Program-made: the position numbers and the translations under genes
DNA from: an uncultured Bacteroidia bacterium
GTDB taxonomy: Bacteria > Bacteroidota > Bacteroidia > Bacteroidales > UBA932
Length of the DNA: 46,888 bases
Reading direction: 5' to 3'
Assembly (NCBI GenBank): GCA_902796555.1
Contig: CADBPR010000106.1
Location: forward strand, 1-46,888
Shown here: one piece after another, positions 24,866-32,407 of the stretch
How the letters are laid out: every line of letters begins with the position of its first letter
Position numbering within the stretch: position 1 is the first letter of the stretch
Notes under the pieces: model-generated
Seen by the model: only the letters and a program-made list of their open reading frames with translations
Told to the model about the DNA's origin: nothing
The model's database searches: none

Positions 24866-25438
24866 CTATTTCACCGCAATGCACTCAATCTCCACCAGCG
24901 CCCCCTTGGGAAGGGTCCGCACGGCGACGGCGCTGCGGGCGGGGAAGGGGGCACGGAAGAACTGGGCATAGACCTCGTTCATGGCGGCAAAATCGCCCAT
25001 GTCCGCCAGGAACACGGTCGTCTTGACGACGCGGGTGAGGTCCAGACCGACCGACAGGAGGATAGCGGAGGCATTAAGCAGGCTCTGGCGTGTCTGTTCC
25101 TGAATGCCGCCTTCCGGGAAAGCTCCCGTTGCGGGGTCTATCGGCAGTTGGCCGGACACGAAAACCACCCCCATACCGGTATCAATCGCCTGACTGTAAG
25201 GGCCGATTGCCGCGGGAGCATGCTCCGTCTCAATACGAGCGATTTCGACAGGAGCCTCCCCGCGAAGCCGGGACTTGGCCTGCTGGGCCGTCTCGCCCTC
25301 TTTGGCGAACAACTTCTCGACAGCCGCATCTTCCACCTTCTGGTAGCCCTCGACGGCAGCTTTCTCTACCCGTTTGTAGGTATCGACCACGGCATCTTCA
25401 ATCTTGTCGTAAATGTTCTTGATGTCTTCTTTGTCCAT
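24866..25438 (-). CDS. RidA-family deaminase with N-terminal 11-residue repeat extension
   Basis: The C-terminal domain (about 64-190) is a complete RidA/YjgF protein, which hydrolyses reactive imines such as 2-aminoacrylate. Family marks are GPYSQAI (79-85), FVSGQLP (93-99), the substrate Arg168 in PARSAV and Glu185 in EIECIAV. In front are about 60 extra residues with three 11-residue repeats, in which Tyr recurs at 10, 21 and 32 in a Y-x-K/R-V/I-E-x-A-V/A pattern; ordinary RidA proteins are about 125 residues. The repeat should form one amphipathic helix. The ATG at 25438 is well placed behind a consensus promoter. It is cotranscribed with the membrane protein gene downstream. Confidence 0.88.
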   Translation of the reverse strand: MDKEDIKNIYDKIEDAVVDTYKRVEKAAVEGYQKVEDAAVEKLFAKEGETAQQAKSRLRGEAPVEIARIETEHAPAAIGPYSQAIDTGMGVVFVSGQLPIDPATGAFPEGGIQEQTRQSLLNASAILLSVGLDLTRVVKTTVFLADMGDFAAMNEVYAQFFRAPFPARSAVAVRTLPKGALVEIECIAVK

Positions 25439-25466
25439 AGTAACGGTCTGTTTGTTAACGATGATT

Positions 25467-25497
25467 CAAAAATAGGCATAATCCCGTTAAAATCCAA
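25467..25497 (-). promoter_or_regulatory. Consensus promoter of the RidA unit
   Basis: On the - strand TTG (25495-25497), a 20-base spacer and TATTTTTG (25467-25474) match the Bacteroidetes consensus. The leader to the ATG at 25438 is about 22 bases. Confidence 0.78.
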
Positions 25498-25508
25498 ATC
25501 CCGCATGC

Positions 25509-25540
25509 TTTGGATAAACCACAAAAAATGGCTATCTTGC
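25509..25540 (+). promoter_or_regulatory. Promoter of the LOG-Nudix-kinase operon
   Basis: TTTG (25509-25512), 20 bases, then TATCTTGC (25533-25540), one mismatch from the TAnnTTTG -7 box. It lies back to back with the RidA promoter, their -33 elements 12 bases apart. The leader to the ATG at 25566 is about 20 bases. Confidence 0.6.
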
Positions 25541-25565
25541 ATCCGGAAAACGGAACATCGAAATC

Positions 25566-26177
25566 ATGCATCTTCAGAAAATCGCCATCTTCTGCTCGGC
25601 CAGCCGGGTCGTGCCCAAAGTATATAACGAACAGGCTGCGCCGGTGGTCGCCGGTCTCTGCCGAAAGGGCTACGCCATTGTCTCGGGAGGGTCCTTCCTC
25701 GGAACGATGGGCGTTGTGTCCGAAACGGTTGCACAATGCGGCGGCTATCACAAAGGCGTCCTGCCGCGGTTCATGGAACAATATGCCTATCAGGAGCTTA
25801 CGGAAACAGTCTGGACCGACACGATGGCCCAGCGCAAGGAAGAAATGCGCAGGGATACGCTGGCGGTCATCGCACTCCCCGGCGGCATCGGCACCCTGGA
25901 CGAGCTCATCGAGACCCATGTCCTGAAGAAGCTGGGGCAGTACAGCGGCCGGGTCGTTCTGCTCAACACCGAAGGCTTTTTCAACCCCTTCCTGACCCTG
26001 CTGGACCACTATGTGGCCACGGGTATGCTGACGCCGAAGGACCGGGCGCTGGTGGAATGTTTTGATACGCCGGAGGCCCTGCTGGCCAGTTTTCCGGCGG
26101 CGGTGAACGACTCACCCGACGGCAGCGGCTGCAACGAATCGAAGGCCGGCACACCGGCGGAGAACACCCTGTCATGA
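25566..26177 (+). CDS. LOG-family nucleotide phosphoribohydrolase (TIGR00730-type)
   Basis: 203 residues. Members of this family cleave the N-glycosidic bond of nucleoside 5'-monophosphates, and LOG itself activates cytokinins; most bacterial copies are annotated loosely as lysine decarboxylase-like. The two defining motifs are present: MAQRKEEM (Arg90, Lys91) and PGGIGTLDE at 105-113. An earlier SGGSFLGTMG stretch (40-49) forms the phosphate-binding part. The last 25 residues are low in hydrophobics and probably disordered. It overlaps the Nudix gene by 4 bases (ATGA), suggesting that both act on nucleotides. Confidence 0.9.
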   Translation: MHLQKIAIFCSASRVVPKVYNEQAAPVVAGLCRKGYAIVSGGSFLGTMGVVSETVAQCGGYHKGVLPRFMEQYAYQELTETVWTDTMAQRKEEMRRDTLAVIALPGGIGTLDELIETHVLKKLGQYSGRVVLLNTEGFFNPFLTLLDHYVATGMLTPKDRALVECFDTPEALLASFPAAVNDSPDGSGCNESKAGTPAENTLS

Positions 26178-26581
26178 AACGGATTGAAGTTGTCGCCGCC
26201 ATTATCCGAAAAGGCGATGCCGTCTTCGCCACCCAGCGCGGCTACGGCGAATGGAAAGACTGGTGGGAATGGCCCGGCGGCAAAATAGAAGCCGGAGAGA
26301 CCCCCGAGCAGGCCCTTGTCCGCGAAATCCGCGAGGAACTGGATACTGCCGTTTCCGTCGACAAGTTCCTGTATACCGTGGAATGGGACTATCCCGCCTT
26401 CCACCTTACCATGCACTGCTTCATGTGCTCCCTGCTCAGCGGCGCCCCTCACCTGAACGAGCACGAGGCCGCCCGCTGGCTGACCCGGGAACAGCTGTCG
26501 GAAGTCAACTGGCTGCCGGCCGATGTGATGCTGCTCCCCCTGATTGCGGAAGAACTGAACAGCAACCCAACAACGCGTTAA
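26174..26581 (+). CDS. Nudix hydrolase, MutT-like
   Basis: 135 residues, the usual size for 8-oxo-dGTP diphosphatase relatives. The Nudix box runs from Gly36 to Leu56 (G-x5-E42-x7-R50-E51-I-R-E54-E55), complete except that the usual glycine after EE is Asp57. The N-terminus (VVAAIIRKGDAVFATQR) and WWEWPGGKIE closely follow MutT, which removes oxidised dGTP. Substrate specificity cannot be fixed by sequence alone. Its start overlaps the LOG gene's stop, and the phosphotransferase gene follows after 4 bases. Confidence 0.9.
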   Translation: MKRIEVVAAIIRKGDAVFATQRGYGEWKDWWEWPGGKIEAGETPEQALVREIREELDTAVSVDKFLYTVEWDYPAFHLTMHCFMCSLLSGAPHLNEHEAARWLTREQLSEVNWLPADVMLLPLIAEELNSNPTTR

Positions 26582-26585
26582 CAAT

Positions 26586-27449
26586 ATGCCAGTTATGGAA
26601 TCTTACGCAAAAATCGACCTTTCGGCTTGGACAAAAGTCGGGGAAGGCGGCAACGGAATCACCTACGAAAACTCGTCAGAGCCGGACGTTCTGCTGAAAG
26701 TCAACAAGGCCGGGATGAACGACCTGGCAACGGTAAAAAGGGAATTTGACCTTTCGACTTCCGTCGCAAAGCTGGGGATTCCCACGCCCGGAATGTTGGA
26801 AATCGTACGCGTGGGAGACGCCTACGCCACCCGCATGGAGCGGATTCGGGACAAAAAATCCGTCTTCCGCATCTGCCACGACGAGCCGGAGCGCATCGAA
26901 GAAATGGCGACGCAGTTCTGCAAGTTGGGAAAAGCGCTTTTCGCCACGCCCTGCGACACATCGGCTTTCCCGAGCCGCAAGGAAACGGCGCTGCGGGGCC
27001 TGGATTTGTCCTCGTGGCTGGGCAAAGAGACCTGCGGGAAACTCCGCCGTTTCATTGCATCCGTTCCCGAAAGCAGCGGCTGCGTGCATGGCGACTTCCA
27101 GCCTGGCAACCTCATCGTGGCGGGAGACAAATACTACTGGATAGACCTGGGACGCTTTGCCTGGGGAGACCCGATGTTCGATATCGGCCACCTGTACCTT
27201 TCCTGCGTAGTCTATGCATCCCAGCGGCAGACGCAGGCGATTTTCCATCTGAACGAGCGGCAGCTGAACCTGTTCTGGGACAGCTTCGCCAAGGCTTATA
27301 CCGGCCGGGCGGACCATGCCGATTTTGACCGCGAAGCCGCGCGCTTCGGTGCCGTAGACATCGTCGTCAGAAATGTGTACACCCACGCCTCCATCCTGCA
27401 CAAAATCTTTTTCCGGATCATCGTCCGGCGCCTGATGAAGTTCTTTTAG
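26586..27449 (+). CDS. Aminoglycoside phosphotransferase/choline-kinase-like protein
   Basis: 287 residues with the protein-kinase-like small-molecule kinase fold. The nucleotide-binding loop is VGEGGNGITYE (18-28), the lysine is Lys38 (LLKVN), the catalytic loop is VHGDFQPGN (167-175, Asp170) and the metal Asp is in IDLG (Asp187). The start and the GEGGNGIT loop resemble the TIGR02172 paralogous family. The phosphorylated substrate is unknown; resistance to a drug should not be assumed. The second ATG (Met4, 26595) could be the real start. It is the last gene of the LOG-Nudix operon and is followed by a strong stem-loop. Confidence 0.82.
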   Translation: MPVMESYAKIDLSAWTKVGEGGNGITYENSSEPDVLLKVNKAGMNDLATVKREFDLSTSVAKLGIPTPGMLEIVRVGDAYATRMERIRDKKSVFRICHDEPERIEEMATQFCKLGKALFATPCDTSAFPSRKETALRGLDLSSWLGKETCGKLRRFIASVPESSGCVHGDFQPGNLIVAGDKYYWIDLGRFAWGDPMFDIGHLYLSCVVYASQRQTQAIFHLNERQLNLFWDSFAKAYTGRADHADFDREAARFGAVDIVVRNVYTHASILHKIFFRIIVRRLMKFF

Positions 27450-27464
27450 CAGCTGAAAAATAAG

Positions 27465-27503
27465 AAATCAGGCACTTGCGAATCACCGTAAGTGCCTGAT
27501 TTT
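27465..27503. terminator. Bidirectional terminator
   Basis: A 13-bp stem (aaatcaggcactt / aagtgcctgattt) with a 12-base loop, flanked by A-rich sequence on the left and T on the right. It can end the kinase operon on the + strand and the tRNA-Pro transcript on the - strand, whose 3' end is 7 bases away. Confidence 0.85.
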
Positions 27504-27510
27504 CAATATG

Positions 27511-27583
27511 TCTGGATGAAAGGACTTGAACCTTCGACCTCCTGGTCCCTAACCAGGTGCGCTACCAACTGCGCCACATCCAG
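27511..27583 (-). tRNA. tRNA-Pro, anticodon AGG
   Basis: Seventy-three bases fold into a full cloverleaf on the - strand. The acceptor is CTGGATG / CATCCAG, the D stem GCGC, the anticodon stem CCTGG / CCAGG and the T arm GAAGG-TTCAAGT-CCTTT. The seven-base anticodon loop TTAGGGA gives AGG (codon CCU). C1-G72, A73 and G37 are proline identity features. CCA is not encoded. A34 is unusual for a bacterial tRNA-Pro; if it is deaminated to inosine the reading range would widen. The promoter is at 27599-27606 and the terminator at 27465-27503. Confidence 0.9.
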
Positions 27584-27598
27584 TTGCAAATGCGGATG

Positions 27599-27606
27599 CA
27601 AAGTTA
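27599..27606 (-). promoter_or_regulatory. -7 box for tRNA-Pro(AGG)
   Basis: TAACTTTG on the - strand, 15 bases before the tRNA 5' end. A TTTG lies 23 bases upstream (27630-27633), slightly too far for a standard -33 box. The A/T-rich 93-base region between the two tRNAs holds both promoters. Confidence 0.6.
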
Positions 27607-27648
27607 CACAAAATTTTAGAAAATAAAAGCAAATCTCGCAAAAATCCG

Positions 27649-27656
27649 TATCTTTG
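27649..27656 (+). promoter_or_regulatory. -7 box for tRNA-Pro(UGG)
   Basis: TATCTTTG, 20 bases before the first base of the tRNA at 27677. No TTG is present at the -33 spacing, only an A-rich stretch. Confidence 0.65.
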
Positions 27657-27676
27657 TAGTCCTTCTCTAAAAAAAT

Positions 27677-27750
27677 CGGGGTGTGGCGCAGTTGGCTAGC
27701 GCATCTGCTTTGGGAGCAGAGGGTCCCGTGTTCGAGTCACGGTACCCCGA
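27677..27750 (+). tRNA. tRNA-Pro, anticodon TGG
   Basis: Seventy-four bases with acceptor CGGGGTG / TACCCCG (one G-U pair), D stem GCGC, anticodon stem TCTGC / GCAGA, loop TTTGGGA and T arm CCGTG-TTCGAGT-CACGG. The anticodon is TGG (UGG). C1-G72, A73 and G37 support proline. CCA is not encoded. It lies head to head with the AGG isoacceptor, which has a similar D arm. The next ORF starts 17 bases later and may be cotranscribed. Confidence 0.95.
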
Positions 27751-27767
27751 CGAAAAGACTGTAACTG

Positions 27768-28610
27768 ATGACGTTGGCTACAGACAGAATGGAGCTTTCG
27801 CTCCACCACCCCACGGACGGGTTTTACCGCGGCACGCGCTTTGACCACAGCGGCATTTTCAGCAGCCTGCTGCTGGACGGAGAAGAGCTTTGCGGTCCTT
27901 GGTTCGAAACCTATCATCCCGACGCCCATGATGCCGTTCAGGGACCGTCAGAAGAATTCTCCCCCATCCCCGTTACGGAAAACACCCTGCTGAAAATCGG
28001 CGTAGGGCTGCTCGAAGCCGATTCGGCCTCCTATGACCGTTTCCGCTTGTATCCGGTTGCGGAGGCGGGGACCTGGGACGTCCTGCCGGGAACGGCAGCC
28101 GTAACGTTCCGGCACATCCTGCCGGGCTTTTATACCTACACGAAGGAAATCGTCCTGACCGGCGCCACGTCCTTCGACATCCGGCATTGCCTCTGCGCCG
28201 AACGCCCCCTGGAAGGCGAAGTCTATAACCATAATTTCTTCACGCTGAACCGGTTGGAAACCGGACCCGGGCGGACAGTCGATTTCCCTTTCCGACCGGC
28301 AGGAGACTGGCGTGCGGTATATGACAGCGTTGCCTTCACGCCGGCGGGCATCCGCTTCTCCCGGCCGCTTCAGGCCGGCGAATCCGTCTACTGCGGGAAC
28401 ATTCACGCGAGCGGGGAACAAGGCATGCCCTACGCCATCACCCTGGGCGACGGACCGGTCTCGGTCCGGATCAGCGCCTCCGTACCAGCCAGCCGGACGG
28501 TTTTCTGGGCCAACCACCGGATTGCCTGTCCGGAACCCTACAACCGCTTCCTGTCCCGGCCCGGCGAGGCTTACCGATGGACCATTTCGTATATCCTTGA
28601 CAGAAAATAA
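27768..28610 (+). CDS. Galactose-mutarotase-like protein
   Basis: 280 residues of all-beta character that look like the aldose-1-epimerase/galactose mutarotase superfamily. Features are DGFYRGTRFDHSGIFSSLLLDGEELCGPWFE at the N-terminus and a conserved-looking YNHNFFTLN segment near 155. No confirmed catalytic His/Glu pair can be placed by eye, so the reaction is uncertain; it might bind or epimerise a sugar. A second start at Met8 (27789) is equally possible. It sits only 17 bases after tRNA-Pro(UGG), with no promoter between, so its message may be made by processing of a tRNA-mRNA transcript. Confidence 0.7.
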   Translation: MTLATDRMELSLHHPTDGFYRGTRFDHSGIFSSLLLDGEELCGPWFETYHPDAHDAVQGPSEEFSPIPVTENTLLKIGVGLLEADSASYDRFRLYPVAEAGTWDVLPGTAAVTFRHILPGFYTYTKEIVLTGATSFDIRHCLCAERPLEGEVYNHNFFTLNRLETGPGRTVDFPFRPAGDWRAVYDSVAFTPAGIRFSRPLQAGESVYCGNIHASGEQGMPYAITLGDGPVSVRISASVPASRTVFWANHRIACPEPYNRFLSRPGEAYRWTISYILDRK

Positions 28611-28632
28611 GCTATCTGTCACTTTTTATTCT

Positions 28633-28640
28633 TATCTTTG
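28633..28640 (+). promoter_or_regulatory. -7 box of the DUF1538/PII-like operon
   Basis: TATCTTTG followed by a 20-base A/T-rich leader to the ATG at 28661. No good TTG lies at -33. Confidence 0.6.
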
Positions 28641-28660
28641 TAAATTAAGATAACACTGAT

Positions 28661-30187
28661 ATGTGGAAGGAGCTTTTCAATAAGACCAAAGAGTCCCTGA
28701 CCTCCGTACTGCCGGTGGGTATCATCGTCTTTATCCTGTCCCTGACGCCGCTGGTCTCGCTGACTGGCCAGGAACTGACGGGATTCGGCATTTCGGCCCT
28801 GATGCTCATCCTGGGCATTGCCCTGTTCAACCTGGGCGCCGACTTGGCCATGACCCCCATGGGCCACTTCATCGGAGAAGGCCTTACCAAAAGCAAGAAA
28901 CTGAGTCTGCTGCTGGCCGTCTGCTTTCTGATGGGCCTGCTGATTACCGTCGCGGAACCCGACCTCAGCGTCCTGGCTTCCCAGGTCAATTCCATCATGA
29001 ACGGAACGCTGCTGATTGCCATTGTCGGCATCGGCGTGGGCCTGTTCCTGCTGCTGGCGACGCTCAAAATCGTGCTCAAAATCGATTTGACCTCGCTGCT
29101 GCTCTTTTTCTACCTGGTGCTGTTCTCCCTGGCCGCCCTGCTGTATGTCTCCGGGAAAGAGGCCCTGCTGCCCCTGTCCTTCGACGCGGGCGGCGTGACG
29201 ACGGGCCCCATCACGGTACCGTTCATCATGGCCCTCGGCGTGGGTATCGCCATGACGGTCGGCGGACGGAACGCCAATGAAAACAGTTTCGGTCTGATTG
29301 CGCTCTGTTCCATCGGCCCGATTATCGCCGTCCTGATTCTGTCCATCTTCTCGAAGGGAACGCTGACGTACAACATCCCGGATTACAGCATGGAAACCAT
29401 CCTGGAAGAGGGTGTCGGCACCAAACTCCTCGACACGATGGGCGAAGTGGCCGCGTCCCTGCTGCTGATTGTCGCCTTCTTCATCATCCTGCAGCTGACG
29501 GTTTTGAAGCTTCCGCGCAAGGCCTTGATTTCCATTTCGTTCGGTATCGTTTTCACCTTTGTGGGGCTGGTCATCTTCCTGACGGCTGTCGCGGTCGGGT
29601 TCATGCCGGTCGGATACAAAATCGGCCTTTCGCTGGCAGAATACAACCCCCTTCTGCTGACGTTGTTCAGCTTTGTCATCGGCTTCGTCGTCGTACTGGC
29701 CGAGCCGGCTGTACATGTCCTCAACCAGCAGGTGGAAGAAATCACCAACGGGCAGGTTACCCGTCGCCAGATGATGACAGCCCTGTCCCTCGGCGTCGGC
29801 ATTTCCATCTGCCTGTCCGTGATTCGGATTATTTATGACTTTTCCCTGCTGTACTATCTGATTCCGGGCTATCTGCTTTCGCTGGGCCTGTCCTTCTTCG
29901 TCCCGAAACTGTACACGGCCATCGCCTTTGACTCCGGCGGTGTCGCCAGCGGTCCCCTCACCTCCAGCTTCATCCTCCCGCTGGCCATCGGCGCCTGCGT
30001 AGCGTTGAACGGAGAAACGGAAGTGCTGTCGCTGGCCTTCGGCGTCGTCTCCATGGTGGCCATGACCCCGCTCATCACCATACAAGCCCTGGGATTCAAT
30101 GCGGAAGTTGACCGCCTCCGCCGCAGGAACAAGGCCCGTCGCCGCCTGCTGAAAGCCGATGATAAACAGATTATCTATTTCGAATAA
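28661..30187 (+). CDS. DUF1538 membrane protein
   Basis: 508 residues, almost wholly hydrophobic, with 12 or more helices. I recognise the DUF1538 family from the start (LPVGIIVFILSLTPLVSLT). Two halves repeat the same signatures: LLITVAEPDLSVLASQV matches VVVLAEPAVHVLNQQV, and LSFDAGGVTTGPITVPFIMALG matches IAFDSGGVASGPLTSSFILPLA. Such duplicated membrane proteins with paired re-entrant Gly-rich motifs are usually transporters or channels. Two PII-like genes follow and overlap it by one base (TAATG) and eight bases, which suggests they gate it. No substrate is established for the family as far as I know. Confidence 0.88.
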   Translation: MWKELFNKTKESLTSVLPVGIIVFILSLTPLVSLTGQELTGFGISALMLILGIALFNLGADLAMTPMGHFIGEGLTKSKKLSLLLAVCFLMGLLITVAEPDLSVLASQVNSIMNGTLLIAIVGIGVGLFLLLATLKIVLKIDLTSLLLFFYLVLFSLAALLYVSGKEALLPLSFDAGGVTTGPITVPFIMALGVGIAMTVGGRNANENSFGLIALCSIGPIIAVLILSIFSKGTLTYNIPDYSMETILEEGVGTKLLDTMGEVAASLLLIVAFFIILQLTVLKLPRKALISISFGIVFTFVGLVIFLTAVAVGFMPVGYKIGLSLAEYNPLLLTLFSFVIGFVVVLAEPAVHVLNQQVEEITNGQVTRRQMMTALSLGVGISICLSVIRIIYDFSLLYYLIPGYLLSLGLSFFVPKLYTAIAFDSGGVASGPLTSSFILPLAIGACVALNGETEVLSLAFGVVSMVAMTPLITIQALGFNAEVDRLRRRNKARRRLLKADDKQIIYFE

Positions 30188-30561
30188 TGGATACCTTCGT
30201 CAAAAATAAAGCTCCGGAGAAATTGGAACTCCTGATTACCGTTGTCAAGGCCAAAAGTGCCGCCTATTTCGCCAACCTGATTCAGTCGGCGGATGCCAAT
30301 ATCCAGCTGACGATGCCGGCCAGCGGCACCTCTCCCAAAGCCATCATGGAGTATCTGGGCCTGCAGCAGTCCAACCGCAGCGTCATTTTCAGCGTCGTGC
30401 GGGAAGACAAAATCAAGGACCTGCTGGCGCTCCTGAATGAAAAGTTCGATACGGTAAAAGACGGCGGCGGCATCGCGATAACCGTCCCGCTTTCCAGCGT
30501 CATCGGCCTGTTGTCCTACGGGTTCCTCAGTAACGATAAAAGCACCATTACCCATGAATAA
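30187..30561 (+). CDS. PII-like signalling protein, first of two
   Basis: 124 residues with a GlnB-like alternation of strands and helices (KLELLITVVKAKSAAYFANLIQSADANIQLTMPASGT, then RSVIFSVVREDKIKDLLALLNEKF and GGGIAITVPLSSVIG). The classical T-loop Tyr and ATP-binding residues are not obvious, so it is a divergent PII-like protein. The overlap with the DUF1538 stop codon and with the following PII-like gene indicates a single functional set, probably a regulator of the membrane protein. Confidence 0.65.
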   Translation: MDTFVKNKAPEKLELLITVVKAKSAAYFANLIQSADANIQLTMPASGTSPKAIMEYLGLQQSNRSVIFSVVREDKIKDLLALLNEKFDTVKDGGGIAITVPLSSVIGLLSYGFLSNDKSTITHE

Positions 30562-30865
30562 AACAGCCTATCAGATTATTTTCTGCATCGTCAATGCAGG
30601 ATTTGCCCAAACGGTGATGGAGGCCGCCAAAAAGGCCGGAGCCAAGGGCGGTACGATTCTCCGCGCCCGCGGAACGGCCAACCCGGAAGCGGAAGAATTC
30701 TTCCATATCTCCATCCAGCCTGACAAAGAAATCCTGTTCATCATCGTCCCGACCGAAATCCGGGATGCGGTCATGCACAAGATTTATGAAGACACGGGGC
30801 TGGCGGAAAACAGCCAAAGCATCGCTTTCTCGCTTCCCGTTACCCACACGGTCGGACTGCACTGA
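30554..30865 (+). CDS. PII-like signalling protein, second of two
   Basis: 103 residues, closer to classical PII than its neighbour: FCIVNAGFAQTVMEAAKKAGAKGGTILRARGT resembles the B-loop and first helix, PDKEILFIIVPTEIRDAVMHKI the second repeat, and FSLPVTHTVGL the C-terminal strand. The T-loop is short. The start overlaps the upstream gene by eight bases. It converges with guaA, 15 bases from stop to stop. A likely partner of the other PII-like protein in a mixed trimer. Confidence 0.78.
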   Translation: MNKTAYQIIFCIVNAGFAQTVMEAAKKAGAKGGTILRARGTANPEAEEFFHISIQPDKEILFIIVPTEIRDAVMHKIYEDTGLAENSQSIAFSLPVTHTVGLH

Positions 30866-30880
30866 CGCACCCCCCCCGTT

Positions 30881-32407
30881 CTATTCCCACTCGATGGTTG
30901 CCGGCGGTTTGGAAGAAATATCGTAGACCACGCGGTTGACCCCGCGTACCTGGTTGATGATATCGCTGGAGACTTCGGCCAGGAATTCATAGGGCAGATG
31001 GACCCAGTCGGCCGTCATGCCGTCCACTGAGCTGACCGCCCGCAGGGCGACGCAATTCTCATAGGTACGCCCGTCCCCCATTACGCCGACGCTCTTGACC
31101 GGCAGCAGCATGGCGCCTGCCTGCCAGACCTTGTCGTACAGGTCCCAGGCCTTCAGGGCCCGGACAAAAATGGCATCCGCCTCCTGCAGAATCGCCACCC
31201 GCTCCGGCGTCACTTCGCCCAGCACCCGGATGCCCAGGCCAGGGCCCGGGAAGGGATGTCTGCCGAGAATCGCAGGGTCCAGGCCGAGCGCACGTCCGAT
31301 GCGGCGCACCTCATCCTTGAACAGCAGGCGCAAAGGCTCTACCAGCTTGAATTTCACGTCTTTGGGCAATCCGCCCACATTGTGGTGGCTCTTAATGGTC
31401 ACAGACGGTCCGCCCACGGAGACGGACTCGATCACATCGGGATAAATCGTCCCCTGGGCCAGCCATTTGACATCGCTGATGGTGGCAGCCGCAGCGTTGA
31501 AGACTTCGATATAATCCCTGCCGATGATTTTCCGCTTGGCTTCCGGGTCGGTCACCCCGGCCAAATCGCCCAGGAAACGGTCCGCTGCCCGCACGCCCTG
31601 TACCTGCAGGCCCATGCCCTCATAGGAAGCCAGCACCTGCTCGAATTCCTGCTTGCGCAACAGGCCGGAATCCACGAAAATGCAGTGCAGCTGCGACCCG
31701 ACGGCCCGCTGCAGCAGCAGGGCCGAAACGGAGGAATCCACGCCGCCGGACAGCCCGAGAATCACTTTGTCGCCGCCGATGCGCTCCCGCAGTTCCCGGA
31801 CGGTTGTTTCGATGAAACTCTCTTCTGTCCAGTCTCCCTGGCAACCGCAGATGGTGCGGACAAAATTCTCCAGCAGACGGGGACCTTCGACGCTGTGATG
31901 GACCTCCGGATGGAACTGTATCCCCCAGACCGGCTCACCTTCCAGCCGGAAGGCGGCGCAGGGCACGTCGTCGGTGGACGCGATAATCCGGAAACCGGAA
32001 GGACAGGAAACAATCGTATCGCCGTGCGACATCCAGACCGTGGAGGCGTCGCTCATCCCGGCCAGGAGCGGGTCCCGGGAGTCCTTCACATGCAGCACGG
32101 CCCGGCCATATTCCCGTTTGGGACAGGGAGCCACCGTGCCGCCGGCCGCATGCACCAGGTATTGGGCGCCATAGCAGATGCCCAGCACCGGCACCCGGCC
32201 GCGGAAACCGGTCAAATCCAGCCGGGGCGCATCCGGGTCGTTGACGGAGGCCGGACTGCCCGAAAGAATCACGCCTTTGATATCGGGCGTCAGGGCGGGC
32301 ACTTTGTTGTACGGAACGATTTCGGAATAGACGCCGGTCTCGCGCACCCGCCTGGCAATCAATTGGGTATATTGCGAACCGGAATCCAGAATGACGATTT
32401 TTTCCAT
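30881..32407 (-). CDS. guaA: GMP synthase (glutamine-hydrolysing)
   Basis: Converts XMP to GMP with ATP and glutamine. All 508 residues are present. The glutamine amidotransferase domain (1-190) has nucleophile Cys78 in GICYGAQ and the HPEV His/Glu stretch. The ATP pyrophosphatase domain has the P-loop [10 protein letters not shown] (about 220-229), and the dimerisation domain ends in the typical PPATIEWE. Its ATG shares one base with the guaB stop codon (TAATG at 32405-32409), so the two guanine-branch enzymes are made from one message. Confidence 0.97.
   Translation of the reverse strand: MEKIVILDSGSQYTQLIARRVRETGVYSEIVPYNKVPALTPDIKGVILSGSPASVNDPDAPRLDLTGFRGRVPVLGICYGAQYLVHAAGGTVAPCPKREYGRAVLHVKDSRDPLLAGMSDASTVWMSHGDTIVSCPSGFRIIASTDDVPCAAFRLEGEPVWGIQFHPEVHHSVEGPRLLENFVRTICGCQGDWTEESFIETTVRELRERIGGDKVILGLSGGVDSSVSALLLQRAVGSQLHCIFVDSGLLRKQEFEQVLASYEGMGLQVQGVRAADRFLGDLAGVTDPEAKRKIIGRDYIEVFNAAAATISDVKWLAQGTIYPDVIESVSVGGPSVTIKSHHNVGGLPKDVKFKLVEPLRLLFKDEVRRIGRALGLDPAILGRHPFPGPGLGIRVLGEVTPERVAILQEADAIFVRALKAWDLYDKVWQAGAMLLPVKSVGVMGDGRTYENCVALRAVSSVDGMTADWVHLPYEFLAEVSSDIINQVRGVNRVVYDISSKPPATIEWE

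Noticed and set aside
26586-27449. Aminoglycoside resistance gene
   Set aside because: Only the general kinase fold is present. The gene sits in a nucleotide-housekeeping-like operon and shows no close likeness to known resistance enzymes.
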